Assembly: GCF_026914185.1 (NCBI RefSeq)
Contig: NC_070560.1
Coordinates: 2,223,501 to 2,287,500 of the forward strand
Source: Puccinia triticina
Taxonomy: Eukaryota > Basidiomycota > Pucciniomycetes > Pucciniales > Pucciniaceae
Direction of reading: 5' to 3'
DNA: 64,000 nucleotides
Under the pieces are notes generated by a model. That model searched no databases, was not told the origin of the DNA, and saw only the letters and a list, made by a program, of their open reading frames with translations. Of the stretch, positions 32,000 through 43,912 are shown one piece after another. The first letter of the stretch is position 1, and every line of letters starts with the position of its first letter. Made by a program: the position numbers and the translations under genes.

Positions 32000-33540
32000 T
32001 GGACAAGGTCCCTTCATCCGTACTCAAAACCGTGATTGAAGGAATGCCGCTCCTCTTGATGGACAACTACACTCACTGGAGAATCAGAGTTATCAACTTT
32101 CTCAACATTGTCAAAATGAAGAAGGTGCTTACAACCAAAGAAGACAAACTCACTCAAGATGAAAATGATTTCCTCAAAGCCATTATAGTCGCCAAGCTCA
32201 AATCCAACGTTCAAGCTAACATTGTTGACTCCATTAACAAATCCGACGCTAAGAAGACCTGGTCTTCAATTGTCCAGTTCTTTGCATCAACTCAAACCTC
32301 GAACAAAGCTTGAGTCTTTCAGGCTTTTCTTCGCGCGCCCTACACTCCGGACAACATTCCTGGATTCATCACTACGATGAGAACTTTTCAGTCCCAACTC
32401 ATTGAACTCGGCTGGAACGTTTCTGACGATGCAATTGGCCACATGGTCATTCATAAGTTTCCTTTTGACATGTCCAATATTGTCAATCATATTACTCACT
32501 CTGATAAGGAACCAACTCTCAATGTCATGATCAACCATCTTTGAGTTCATGGAAAAAACGTTGAAATTCGCAATGGGTCATCCGGGACCGGCTCCAAATC
32601 CAATCCTATCACTCTCTTCACTGACGATTCAAAGAGATGTTGAAAGAATACCCACAACATGGCCTCTGATCACGCGAAAGAAAATTGTTGGATGGTTTAT
32701 CCAAACAAGAGAACCAAATACTTACTGAAAAAGGAGAAAGAGAAGGCAGCTCAAAAGTCTGAATCCTTGGTCAGTAGCTTTCACTCATCTCTGTTGAACT
32801 TGCCACACTTGTTTATCTTGGACTCAGGATCATCTGCTCATATGACTTTGAATTATCATCTGTTTCACACTCTAGAACTCAAAGATTTAGGCTGTGTTCA
32901 AACAACTTCTTCTCAAGATCAACTCAAGATCAAAGGAATTGGTTTGATTTGTCTAAAAAACAAGTACGGCGAAATCTTTCTCAAACAAGTTCTCTACATC
33001 CCCGATATTGTAGTAAATCTATTGTCAGCTCGCTGTTTTATTCTTGAAGATTACACTGTTCATCTCAATAAAAACTTATTTCAAATTATCAAAAACAATG
33101 AAATTAAAATGTCTAGCAATTACGTCGGAAATCTTCCCAGGTTTCTTTTTGACAACATCAAACACTTGTGTCATCTATCCTCAGCTGATTTTCTTCACAA
33201 ATCATTTGGACATGTGAGTTATCATTGTCTAAGGAAGAAACTTGGTATTCCAATGAGGATCAACAAAATCTGCAAATTGTGTGCAGTCCCAAAAATCACC
33301 AAAGCTTCCTTTAAGTCAGTCCACAAACCTGCATTGGTGCCGTTTGAAGAAATTCATCTCAACCTTATTGGAACAATATAGCCTCTGTCGCATGAAGGAC
33401 ATAAATACATCCTTACTCTGGTGGACAGTTGCACACGCTTTTGCGCTGCCATTGCTATGAAACACAAAAGCAGTACTCCAGAAACTCTCTCTTTTTTGTT
33501 GGATATAGAAGCTAAGAGATTTGGTTATTGGCTGGGTTAA
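32000..33540 (+). pseudogene. Ty1/copia polyprotein, truncated (gag, protease, integrase start)
   Basis: Gag of UBN2 type begins at 32000 (MDKVPSSVLKTVIEGMPLL; later NYTHWRIRVINFL). It continues through stops at 32311, 32542 and 32640, all TGA in TTGA. The protease active site is seen in FILDSGSSAHMT (about 32815). The pre-integrase His/Cys domain follows (HKSFGHVSYHCLRKKLG ... ICKLC). The integrase core starts at about 33395 (LTLVDSCTRFCAAIAMKHK), after a TAG at 33379. It breaks off near 33540, before RT and RNase H. The element is therefore dead and 3'-truncated. Confidence 0.75.
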
Positions 33541-34338
33541 TCATTGCGTTTGATCAATTGGGTGGTTGGGGTGGACAGGTGGGCGGTGATCGGGCGGTTG
33601 TGGTGTGTGATGTGTGCGATGAGTGGGGGGCTTGAAGGGGAGCCGTCAAGGGGAGTTGTCACACAATGGGTACCTGCAAGCACATAGAATTATGTGCTGG
33701 AGTGTGGCGGGTGCCAAGTGCCATCTTTATCCCAAATTAACGCAGGGGGCACTTGTTTTGGGTAAGCAACTCCCAAACCCCCCCCCAAGAAAAAAAATAT
33801 TTAAAATATTCATAAAAATTAGTGGGGACGACTCCCAAAATAAAATTATTTTGGGTTGACGACTCCCAAAAAAGCCGTACCCAAAAAAAGGGTCTAGGTC
33901 AACGTTGAGCGCTGGTTGAAAAATGGTTGCGCGGACGTATGGGAGTTGTTTTCCCAAAAGTTGGGAGTCGTTTTTCCAAGACCCTAAATTATTAAAAAGG
34001 GGAGTAGTGCAGCTTGTCAAGTAGAAAAAAAAACTAGCATGCAATGGATAGGTTGAGTTTACTTGCATTGCAGGCTGAAAAATATGTTCTAGATGTGGAA
34101 ACTGATTGAACAAGAGATAAAAAAAACTGCAATTCAACTGTGAGTCTCTTGCAATGGGAGTTACAAACTCCTAAACATGTCAAGATTAAATCTACCATTA
34201 CCCAATATTTTATGGCAGATCAAAATGGAGAAAAAGTTACAACTACCCTAGACTAGGAGTGAAAATCAGTACCCAATGAATTATTCAGTAAATTTGATTA
34301 AATTAGATGAGAAAATGCTGATTATTTTGCCAAGCTGT
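33541..34338. other. Unassigned spacer after the copia fragment
   Basis: I see no gene. Around 33760-33990 the motif ACTCCCAAAA and its complement recur, with long A and C runs, suggesting a degenerate non-coding element. The copia sequence ends abruptly at a GGTTGGGGTGGACAGGTGGG-type G-rich stretch. Confidence 0.3.
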
Positions 34339-36336
34339 CTATTTACTCTGTTGATCACATGAGTAAAGAAAAAGAATAAGTATGCTGATACCATCATCAC
34401 TGCACCACAAGTCAATACAACATACATATTTTTCCAGGTTGTGAGCTGTTATCCTAGAGATGTATCGTTGATGATGAGCTGAATAGGAATAATTGAAGAC
34501 ATTATTGAAGAATTCTTTGACTGTCTTGGGCATAGAACCATTCATATATCGGAAAACTCCATCCCTCCATGAAGTGATCATCCAAATCTCTAAGTAACTC
34601 CAGAGGTGTGGATGCAAGTTCAAAGCTCCTCGACGATCTCTCTGTTTTCTGAGCGTTTCGACAATCGATTCTAGATTTTGATCACTCTGAGATATCGGAT
34701 CATTGTAGTTCTTAGTCCAGGAGTTGAATAACTTTTGGGCGCGGAGCAGTTCAATTTTCAGGGTGGTTCCCTCTCTCGGGACGATCGAGCATATCATCTC
34801 AACATAAAATAGATATAGGGGGAAGAGCACCGCAGCCTCCTCGAAACCGATAAAGTGAGGTTGGAGCAGATTCTTTTCGAAGTCTATCCCAGTTTCATCG
34901 AACCAATGCTGATACCAATCCTTATAATGTGACACAAAGCTGACTAGTCCCTTCGCTAATCTACACCTTCTTTTATATTGACCGTATGGACCTTCATCGA
35001 AGATTTTTGATTTGGCAAACCCGCGTGACAGCTTAATAGTCCGTCCGCTATCATTGCGTTCCATGCCAAACCCAAGATAATCGCGATGGGTGCTGTAGAA
35101 TTTCAACTCGGAGAAGGCAAGTCGGGGGTTCGGGATTCCTAAGGCTCTGAGCCCTGTCAGGATCCGACCCATTTCCATCTGTTCTGCGCGATCCGATGGA
35201 TTATTGAGTGCCAAGTCATTCATGTAAAACCCCAGTGGCCCCTGTGGAGGTAGCTTTTTAGAGAGCGCAGGCCGTTGGCTTTCAGGAAATGGGATGTACA
35301 ATTTGGGTATGCCGCTCCGTGGCTTGCTCTGGGTGAAAAGCAGATCCTGAGGTTTGATGCTTTTGGCCTGAAGCCCGACAGTTTGCTTCCGCTTACGAGA
35401 AGGACTTTCGTGGAGTCCGGAGGTTGTGCCGGAGGAGCGCATGAAGGGATAATCCGAGAAGGCGAGCAGATTCGACGGACCAGGACCTGTGAATGTATGA
35501 CTATGACTATCCGATACATGCGCTACACCATGATGTGACTGCGCAGCCCTTACCCCCGTGAGGCCATCCGGGTCTGGTGTCCCGTGTCCGAGGAACTCTG
35601 TGAGGATGTCGAAGTCGTGGGGTAAGAGCCCGGGTTCAAATAGTTCGCCGGAGTCAAACGATATGTCCAGAGCATGATAGGGCTGGGAGTTAACAGTGCG
35701 TTCTTTTGCGTTCGTTTGGGCAGGATAATAATAGTCTGGGAGAAGGGACTGGTCGCTAGCTAAGGCCGAGGATGGTTGAGGGTGATTAGCTTGTCCAGCC
35801 GCCCTAGCCTGCAATGAAAGCGCCGAAGGGAAGATATGGTCGAGGGCCCGTGAAGCGCCTGCTGCCGCGAAGCCATTCGAGGCTGGTGTTCCGTCTGCGA
35901 GGAGCTGATCCAGAAGTTCGAAGTTTTGTGCGGGCTCGAACCCTGATCCAAATAAGTTGTGCAAGTCCAACGACATGCGCTTCCCATGAGCCAGAGTGCC
36001 AGAAGGACGTTGTTCAGCAGCAGTTTGAATATGGTGATAGTCTTGTGGGGGGCAGACGTGGCTAGCTGATGGCCCGGCAGGAAGGCCGATAGGATGTAAA
36101 TGACCGCCCGCGAATGGTTCGTGGTGAGTATCAGCTTGTCCAGCCGCCTCGTCCCCCGATGAACCACCGGAAGGGAAGATATGGTCGAGGTCGACCAAGT
36201 CTTCGTCCCAAGCAAACCACTCCGCGCTCAATTGCGAGTTTGGAAGATCCATCGGCTTGCACCCGTTGACGAGGAATATTACTGCGACAAGACGGACCAA
36301 CCGAATGCCGCTGCGAAATTTGTTGTTCTGAGTCAT
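34339..36336 (-). CDS. Large predicted secreted protein, family member 3 (665 aa)
   Basis: A single frame of 665 aa with a clear hydrophobic leader (residues about 11-27, LVRLVAVIFLVNGC). It resembles genes 1 and 2 in plan rather than in detailed sequence. It has a repeated acidic module (LDHIFPSG twice; LFGSGFEPAQNFELLDQLLADGTP and ELFEPGLLPHDFDILTEFLGHGTP), then a basic cluster SRKRKQ near residue 320, then a C-terminal domain with FYVEMICSIVPRE and KEFFNNVFNYSYS. These last two align with FVDMITTIAP and KLFFNCCFCYS. The last about 35 residues have no counterpart, so a final intron or a shifted stop is possible. It is not a named family. Secretion and nuclear entry are inferences. Confidence 0.65.
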   Translation of the reverse strand: MTQNNKFRSGIRLVRLVAVIFLVNGCKPMDLPNSQLSAEWFAWDEDLVDLDHIFPSGGSSGDEAAGQADTHHEPFAGGHLHPIGLPAGPSASHVCPPQDYHHIQTAAEQRPSGTLAHGKRMSLDLHNLFGSGFEPAQNFELLDQLLADGTPASNGFAAAGASRALDHIFPSALSLQARAAGQANHPQPSSALASDQSLLPDYYYPAQTNAKERTVNSQPYHALDISFDSGELFEPGLLPHDFDILTEFLGHGTPDPDGLTGVRAAQSHHGVAHVSDSHSHTFTGPGPSNLLAFSDYPFMRSSGTTSGLHESPSRKRKQTVGLQAKSIKPQDLLFTQSKPRSGIPKLYIPFPESQRPALSKKLPPQGPLGFYMNDLALNNPSDRAEQMEMGRILTGLRALGIPNPRLAFSELKFYSTHRDYLGFGMERNDSGRTIKLSRGFAKSKIFDEGPYGQYKRRCRLAKGLVSFVSHYKDWYQHWFDETGIDFEKNLLQPHFIGFEEAAVLFPLYLFYVEMICSIVPREGTTLKIELLRAQKLFNSWTKNYNDPISQSDQNLESIVETLRKQRDRRGALNLHPHLWSYLEIWMITSWRDGVFRYMNGSMPKTVKEFFNNVFNYSYSAHHQRYISRITAHNLEKYVCCIDLWCSDDGISILILFLYSCDQQSK

Positions 36337-36557
36337 TGTCGATGCGGTTTACTACCCTCCTCAACTTTGTCGTGGTCCTCGGGGATTAACGATGGCATGG
36401 GCCCGTCAGCCCAAGTTTCTCTGGAGCAGATTCATAAAAATCTTTGAAAGTACGCAATTGTGTTTCAGGGCTTCTTCGCCTAAATCCCAGAACAAAACAT
36501 GATGCACTTCCCCATGTGCACATACACTTTTGCGGAAGGGTGTATAGCAGTAGGGGG
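36337..36557. other. 5' flank of secreted-protein gene 3
   Basis: Probable promoter region for the minus-strand gene. There is no sequence similarity by eye to the duplicated flanks of genes 1 and 2, and no clear TATA box. Confidence 0.3.
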
Positions 36558-37946
36558 TAGGGATGGCAATCGGGCGGGTTTGGGCCGCCCATGGGCCGGC
36601 CCGTCTTGGGCCGGTTTGTAATTGGACAGGTCAGGCACAGCCTGACCCAATTAAATGCCCACCCGGCTCAGCCCATTTGGCTCTCGGGCCGCCCATGGGC
36701 GACCTGTGGGCCGCCGGCGGGCCCCAGCCAAAATGAGCAAGTAGATAAAAAAAGTATTTTGCACCAGAAGTCGAGCCTCCAGTTAAGACAGCATGGCAGT
36801 AATGGCACTCGGCCTTTTCTTTGCCATTGGAATCTGCAAACCAAAAGGTACAAATGGAACAATGATAATTAGTTGACGTGCTTAAAACCCTCAGTTTTTC
36901 AGATTAGAAAGAAAGACACATTCACCTATTAGCTTGGTGAAGTGGTCCCAAACATTGCTAGTGAGTCTTTGCCTCCTGGAGTGACTCTCTTCTTGGTTTT
37001 CACTAGTACTGACGCTGTTTCTGGGTGCTGGAATCTGCTGATCGGCGGTTTGCTTATCTTGGCTGGCATTTTTGGATGATTGAGAACCGGCCCCAGGAAC
37101 CTCAATGCTGTTTTTGTTTGCGCAAGAATTCACCATGCTGAGTTGGGGGTGGATTTGAGAGTCAAGACTTGAGACAAGGGTTGAGCTGGCAGTGGTGCGT
37201 TGGTGACTGTACCGGCCAACTGGGCACAAACGCACCTAGTGCAGTCACACTGTCACTCCACCGTGGCCGCCCGGGGGCAGCCTGTTGGGTGTCTGACAGG
37301 CGCCCAAGGGGTGGCCCACACCCGCCCAATTACTGTCTTGGGTCTGTTGGGTTGGGCTGCTGTCAGAATTCTGGCTCATCTTCTTCACTCACAGTCTTCC
37401 TTTTTCCATCACTGATTAGTGATGCCATAAACCCCCCCCCTTTTTCAATCTATCATCTTCCATCACAATTTGTGATGTGTTCTTTATTTCCATCAATTAT
37501 TTATTGATGCTTTCCATCACAAGATTGTGATGTGTATTTTCTCTTTCCATTGTTAAGTTACAATGCCTTCCACATGTTAATGTTTCTTTAACATGTGTCT
37601 ATCTCTCCTTCCATCTCATGTGAGATGTCTGTTTTGTTTGTTTTGTCACTTAGGCCCCCTTTGGATCTTGCAAGGGGGCTCTCTAGTTGTGACTACATAT
37701 TTCCTCTGCTTGTATTTGAAATCAAATCATTGAGTCAGAGCCCAAACTACCCAGACCTACCTTTGTTCCTTGGTCCAATCTCAAGACCCCTCAAGATTGA
37801 AACTTTCACCTCATTGAACCCCTTTCTCTGACTGAAAATATCTCAGCTGCTTTCCTAAATATTTGCTGAAACACTGACCCAAACCCAGCCCAAACCCAAC
37901 TTGGGTCGGGCGGCCTTTTGGCCGGCCTGCCCAATTGCCATCCCTA
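36558..37946. mobile_element. Deleted hAT-like element, 1.39 kb
   Basis: The ends are TAGGGATGGCAATCGGGCGG and, on the opposite strand at 37946, TTAGGGATGGCAATTGGGCAGG, a TIR type common in fungal hAT elements. Inside, the minus-strand frame 37235-36891 ends with RRQRLTSNVWDHFTKLIGEC, which resembles the start of a BED zinc finger. No transposase catalytic part is present. The flanks do not show a clean 8-bp duplication. It is a non-autonomous remnant. Confidence 0.6.
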
Positions 37947-38390
37947 AGGATACCCACTGTGGCTCCAGCAACAAGTCCATCTGAACAGCAAGCGGCCTAC
38001 TAGCAATTTGCAGAGCTCTAGCCGCCAAATTTTCAGGAGATGGTGAAACCTGCTTCCTCACCTCAAGGGCAAGTCATAATAGGACGCTTCACGTAGGGCC
38101 GAAATCAGCAAGACCAAAATAAAGTTTATCCCACGGTCCCAGCCAATTTGGCTGGGAAGGCTGGCTGATTTATAACATCAGCAGGGTTAAAAATCCCTAC
38201 GTGAACCATCCTAATATGTTTAAAAATTGATTGTATTTTCATGACTTTGGCAAGAGAAAATCACTCAAAAGACTAGTGTATGGGAACTATCTCAAATCCA
38301 CAGGTGAGGGCTACATCTTCATCCTTGACAAATCAAACTCTGCCTTCAAACTCAAAGCCTTGCTTGTTCCCAAGCTCACTGGGATGCTAA
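37947..38390. other. Spacer
   Basis: No feature beyond short unassigned sequence between two hAT remnants. Confidence 0.3.
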
Positions 38391-39684
38391 TCAGCCTTGG
38401 TTGTTTGTAAAAACAGAGCTGTGCGCATTGATATCAGCGCCGTCTGGTTCGCTTGTCATGTATCCAATACCCATCCGATTGGGCTGGGCTTGACTTTGCG
38501 CATTTTCTGAAGAGCCCATTTGATTGGTTGGCAGCGCTTTACCATCATTATCTTCATCTAAAGTTCCAAGAGCGGATATTCCTGCTTTGGCAGTAAGGTT
38601 GATCACATGAGCAACACACCCGAGTAGTTCCATCAAAGTGTTGAAGCTAGGGATCTGAAGGGATAGCTCTTGTGCCATACGATTGTTTGTTGCAGCGTTA
38701 TCTGCGGTAATTGTGTGGATTTTTTCAATGCAGTTATAGCTTTCAAGCGTATCATAGAATAATTCAGCAAATTGTTTGCCTGTATGTTGGCCTGGCGGAA
38801 GTTCTTGGTCAGTTTTCTTCTTGGAGATTTAGCGAGTCAACAACTGAAGACATACCCTCGATATGGGGCACTGCAAGTGTCAAGTCTCTCATCTCAAACT
38901 TCTCATTGATGTAATGAGCTTTTACCGCCATGAAAGCGGTGACATTGGGAGCAGTCCAAGCGTCGGTCGTAAAGGATATCAAATCTTGCTTTGCAAGGAA
39001 TTTTAGCTTAATGGTCTCTTGTGATTGAAGATACACTCTCATGTCATGGTTGGAAATGCCAGTTCGGCTGACATCATTCATTAGAGGGGTGGCACCCTGG
39101 TTGAGTAGGGCTACGAGTTCACGGAACGACTTTTGTTTGACCATGGCAAACGGAAGATCACTTTTGGCTAAGAAGTATACCAAGGCATTCTTGACGGATT
39201 CATTGTTGAGCTCTACCTGCAATGAAAGCTCAAAGCCCGTCAGCAGCTCAGAATACTCATGGCTCTGATACCCAAAATATCGGAATCCATTAAAAACCCT
39301 GATACATTTGACTCACTTTTGGTTTCAAAGCACCTGACTTTGACCAGCTCTCAAGATCCATATGTGAAGACTTCTTTGTTTTCTTCAGCAGTTTGGATCT
39401 GCAAGGTGGTGGATGTGCATAAGGTGTCCATGGAAGCTTTCCGTACTTCCACTTTTATCCTTCTTGATCCTCGTCCCACAACACTTCCCGGTCTTTTGGA
39501 CAACTTGACAGATAGCCTTGGTTTCGTCCGCCGTTAGCTTGAAGTAATTCCAAACCCAACTCCACTTGCTAGGTTGGGTTGGAGTAGTTTCTTCTTTGCT
39601 GCCATCTAGTTCAATATAGTTTGTTGCTGACAAGGCAGAGGATTCTGGCTGAGATGAGAGTAAATCGGAGGTTTTTCTTTTCAT
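38391..39684 (-). pseudogene. hAT transposase fragment (BED finger and first half of core)
   Basis: Read from 39684 downward. A BED-type segment (WSWVWNYFKLTADETKAICQVV ... HGHLMHIHHLADP) is followed after a gap by NALVYFLAKSDLPFAMVKQKSFRELVALLN and LISFTTDAWTAPNVTAFMAVKAHYI. Then come ITADNAATNN and LLGCVAHVINLTAKAG. These are the standard N-terminal and first catalytic parts of hAT transposases. Pieces lie in different frames, and the C-terminal dimerisation region is absent. It may once have shared an element with the remnant just downstream on the map, but no end is visible. Confidence 0.7.
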
Positions 39685-40358
39685 CTTGTTGAAAATTGAG
39701 GCTACTGATTGAAAACCAAGGTTAATGTGGAGAATCCTAATAGAGCAGAAGAATGAATATTTCTAATATTATCAATAGAGAATGTTAGAAGAGGAAAGAC
39801 AAGGTATTTATAGGTAAATACAAGTGTCAAAGCATAGTCAAGTTTGTATGTAATAGTATGTGAATAGTATTACATGGTAGTATGGAGTAATCCTGTAGTC
39901 TGGGTTACTCTATGCTACAACAAATCCTTCAATAATCCACCGTTACACCCCGCTGAAGCCAGATGGATAGATGCAATAGCCCTAACTAGGGCAAAACTTG
40001 GCTCCTGAGCCATGGGCGGTCCATGGTGATAAGCATATCAAAAACAAAATTGGTATGCCCCGGGGCTTTGGGGTTCCCCGGGGCTTTTCCGGGGTTTTGG
40101 GCTTGGGATGACCCTCAGACCCCGTCCCGAACCACGGGTCACAGCCTTAACCCCAGGGGTCTCACACTCAAATTGGAAATATTGTGTTTTGAAAAAAGCT
40201 TGGACACTTTTCCAAAATTAGTTCTGCACCGGAAAGTTTAAAAGCTACACTTTTGGGGTCTGGGAGGCACTGGTAGCTGGATACCAATAGAATCTGTGAG
40301 TGAACCCCATTTTTGGCATACATCAAGTGAAGTTGGTGTTTTTGTGATGGAGGGGGGG
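39685..40358. other. Spacer between hAT fragment and Harbinger element
   Basis: I see no gene. A compositionally odd stretch at 40050-40160 (GGGGCTTTGGGGTTCCCCGGGGCTTTTCCGGGG) resembles the end of some fungal retro- or DNA elements, but I cannot place it. Confidence 0.3.
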
Positions 40359-40554
40359 ATTGGAAGACTTCCCTTTGCTTCTGTAGCCCCCTACAGAGTC
40401 AGATCAGATGCTGTAAAAGCCAGAATAAATTTACAGGAGCTTTTAATTGCACTACGTGGACCTACAGATTTTTTCACATCAACCACAAGCTGCTCTCTCA
40501 TCGAAACCGGCCGATCTCAGCGGAATTTTCTCAATAAATACAAACATCAAGAAA

Positions 40555-41821
40555 ATGCCTCCAAAGCAATCCACAACTGCCTTGGCTCAACAAACTCAGT
40601 CGTCCGCTCCCAACTCAGTTGTCCGCTCCCAATGAAAGCTCGCAACGGCGCCCTGGTCGTGCTAAAGGCTCGCAGGGATATAATGCTGATGACTGTGCAG
40701 CGCTAGTCAAGGCGGTCAAAGCGTTCCTCCCCCTTGGATCTCAGGAGTGGGGGTATGTTCTCGAAAAATACAACACTTATGCAAAAGATAACGAACATGC
40801 AATTCGAGAACAAGAGTCGATAAAACTCAAGTTTCAAGCATTAGTGAAGCACCCGAAGCCCACTGGCAATCCTGATTGTCCTTCGCATGTCCGAGAGGCT
40901 AAACTGACCCAGAAAGAAATGGACAATCGAGCCCATCTTGTTGCTTGCAATGATGACGGTTATGAAAGTGACAATCAAGAGTAAGTACTTCATTTCCTTT
41001 TCCTCTACATTGACCAAGTTGGCTGATTTGAGCGTATGGATAGGAACGGTGTAGGAGCCCCTATCCCCTCGTCGATGGATATCAATTCCACTCAACAGAC
41101 TGTGATGGCTCCAAACGATTCCCACGGTATTGACCACAACGAGCCGTCTGAAGAGCTCGAGCTCCCACCTCTGCCTCAACCTTTGTCTCCAGCCAACACC
41201 ACTGAAAATCTTTCACCGAACGCAACATTTTCATCCTGGGTTAATGCTCCAAAGGACTCTCCGTCCTTGGTCGCCAATGAGTTCTTGGCTTCGACTGCGC
41301 CTCAAACTGGACCACACCGAGTTGGTATCACACGACCTGCAAGACAAAGCAGCCCTCTCAAGCCCACTGTTCGATCGGGAGCCGCCAGTCGTTCCCCTAA
41401 CACCCAACCGGCGGCTGGCTTAGAGCAGCAGCTTACTGCTTTCTTTGATCCAGCAGCTCGGGAGAAGCGTGACAGGGATAACAGCATGACCGCCTTCTAT
41501 GCTATGCAGCTGTGAGACGCCAACAAGACAATTGAATCCCTTCGCAACGAAAACAACCGCTTGCGTATGGGTGATCAGGCCAAATCTAACGAACTCAAAG
41601 AGAAGATGACCGAGCTCCAAATTGAAAATCAATCACTCAAGTCCAAGATTGAGCTCATGCAGATGATGTCCTCTAATCATCTTTTCAGCTCCCAGCCAGT
41701 TCCTTTCGGCCGCATGAACTATCAAGGAAGCAATGCCCATAATGGTTTACCCACTGCAAACTCCTCCACTAGTTACCCAATGAGTGAACTTGACCCAACT
41801 CTCCAAATGCAAACAGAATGA
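40555..41821 (+). pseudogene. Harbinger ORF1: Myb/trihelix-like DNA-binding protein
   Basis: The start MPPKQSTTALAQQ is followed by a frame change near 40620 into RRPGRAKGSQGYNADDCAALVKAVKAFLPLGSQEWGYVLEKYN. This is a Myb/SANT-like repeat as in PIF-element second proteins. A GTAAGT donor follows at 40983. The next exon begins by 41040 (MDRNGVGAP) and runs to TGA at 41512-41514, just before a coiled-coil-like stretch (ANKTIESLRNENNRL, then KEKMTELQIENQSLKSKIELM), ending at 41821. The partner protein normally helps the transposase bind DNA and enter the nucleus. The frame change and the TGA suggest an inactive gene. Confidence 0.6.
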
Positions 41822-42217
41822 GATTATATACTATTCCCAGCTGCCATCACCAATCAATCCACTACTATCAATCTACTATCACCGATCCAACTATCTGAAG
41901 TTTTTCTTGGTTAAGATGTTTACTGTCAAATCTTTACAGAATCATCTTTGATATCAATCTTTTTATTTTTTATGCTTTTTACTGAAATGCTCAATCTACT
42001 ATCACTGATCCAACTATCTCTCCGATATCACAACTATCTCTCCGATTTCAATTTAGCTGTTATGCTGTTTACTGAAACATCTCCAATGTCATCATTCAAG
42101 AGCTTTTAAAGCTGAGATAAGTAGATAGTCATATTCAATCCTAAATCCTGAGAAAAAGCTCGTGCTTGTGATTGAGAGAGCAAAAACATTTGAGAGCAAA
42201 AAAACATTGAGAGCAAA

Positions 42218-43330
42218 TTACAACCACCCATGATAATATCTGCTGATCCGACACCTCCTCTGAATATCAGGAAAGAGCATTTGATGAAACAATTGGCCCA
42301 GGATGACATGCTCATCTTCAACTGCTTGATACACAATTTGGGTCTGATTAATGTGTACCAACCAACATCGGACTTGATTTAATCGCACACATAATTCTAG
42401 GACTTCTGCTTGGAACTCATGATCCGTTGCAGGCAAGGGAAGTTTCAACCTGCTGAACAAGCCTTGAATCACGCGCATACCCCACTCGGCTGCCTGTCGA
42501 GCAGATACAAGCTGTTTGTTCAAGACTTTGAGCCAAGCAAACTCAACTGGATCTTCAGGAAGCCGATCGCCTCTCTTCATTGGAGCCAAGATACGATAAT
42601 CAAGTCAATCGGTGCAACGTGGGAAGGCCGTGTTGCTAATCACTTGATAGCCCGGTGGTGTCTTGTTCATAAGCTTGCCATAAAGCCTCTCGGCAATGGT
42701 GGAGTCGTGCCATGATCCTGGCGCATTGAGGATCGCGTGGATGACTGTTCCATCGGGGGCAAAGGTCAAGATGTTGCTGCAGTAATGTGAGCAAGTCCAT
42801 CCATTATAATAGGCATTCTGTAGCCTACCAATCAAGATGGTGAGCTGATGAAGCCATGAAAATCTTTAAAACGGGATGAGCAAAATGAAACAAACTACTT
42901 ACTCTTTGTTGTCTGCAACATTCACTGGTATATTGAGTCCATCGAGAAATCCAATACATTTCTCCAAAAGCGGGTACTTTCGTTTAATCAAGCTACTATA
43001 GTGTTCGCAGGTTGCTTCACGTGAGGGCCAAGATATCCTTCCAATATTGAGATCCTTCAGTACGGAAAGCAGACAAAATTGGGCATGTTGAAGATTGCGA
43101 GTGCAAACGGCAGCAGTGATTGCAAATAGCTGTTGGAGAGTGTATTGAGCCATACTTGAACTGAGCCAATGCAACACTAGTGCAAGGCCACCCGCAGCAT
43201 CCAGAGATTGATGAGCAGGTTGGGGGTTGCCGTTTGCATTGACATCCAGTCGGGGTATTGTTGACAAATCCCACGCAATGCTGAAGTGGACCAGTAAGGC
43301 TTCAAACGTTCAAACATCCACACCCATGAC
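42218..43330 (-). pseudogene. Harbinger DDE transposase (inactivated)
   Basis: Two exons joined by an intron at 42825-42902 (donor GTAAGT, acceptor TTGGTAG), in phase 2. The first exon contains DAAGGLALVLHWLSSSM, LQQLFAITAAV and the DGLN motif. The second has RLQNAYYNGWTCSHYCSNILTFAPDGTVIHAILNAPGSWHDS, typical of the DDE_Tnp_4 (HARBI1) family, then PPGYQVISNTAFP, where an Asp is expected at the Asn. A TGA in TTGA context at 42605 interrupts RCTD-LDYRILAPMKRGDRLP, after which the frame continues to 42218. The 5' part (FERLKPYW) is frameshifted. The enzyme is inactive in this copy. Confidence 0.7.
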
Positions 43331-43912
43331 AGTTATAAACGCCCAATCATTCCCAGCATCTTGTAAATGAGTCCAAGCACTGCTATATCGAGGATTCCCA
43401 GTGAGGTTGGGCCTTGTAAGGTATGTTCAAACAGTTCGGATTGGCACTCGTTTGCCTAATAAAGCCAAGGCCACAATTACCATTACAGCTTCGTCGTCTT
43501 CGTCCTGGCCGCGGCTTTCCAAGATATCCATACTTTTGTATTTAAAATAGAAGTGTCAGCATTATGATTGTCCAACCAACAAGCTAATGGGAAGAAGGAA
43601 CTTAACTAGTTGGTTGTTATGTGATCTTGCTATGGTTGATGGTTGTGGTGATCTTGCTATGGTTGATGGTTGTGGCTGTGCAATCTGCTCGGGTTTTGGT
43701 AGTATAGCTATTTGGTGAGGCTGACCAAATCTGGTTGTCACAAGCGATGGGAATGCAAGTTTACAGGGGGGCTGTATTTTTGATTCAATTATTTCAAATC
43801 TGACTCTGTAGGGGGCTACAGAAGCGAAGGGAAGTCTTCCATTACCCAAATGTCCAAGAATTATTCAAAACACAATACATCATAACACTTTTCACTCTGC
43901 CAACAGAAGATA

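Larger units (their letters stand above)
40359..43843. mobile_element. PIF/Harbinger element, about 3.48 kb, with TIRs and ATT flanks
   Basis: 43-base terminal inverted repeats at 40362-40404 and 43798-43840 (GGAAGACTTCCCTTTGCTTC onward to GAGTCAGAT) differ at one position. ATT lies immediately outside both ends, fitting a 3-bp target duplication. The element encodes both expected proteins in convergent orientation: a Myb/trihelix-like protein on plus (40555-41821) and a DDE transposase on minus (43330-42218). Each carries lesions, so this copy is not autonomous as written, but it could be mobilised in trans. Confidence 0.8.

Noticed and set aside
36558..37946. 8-bp target duplication for the TAGGGATGGCAAT element
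   Set aside because: The flanks (GTAGGGGG and AGGATACC) do not match, so only the terminal repeats were used for the call.
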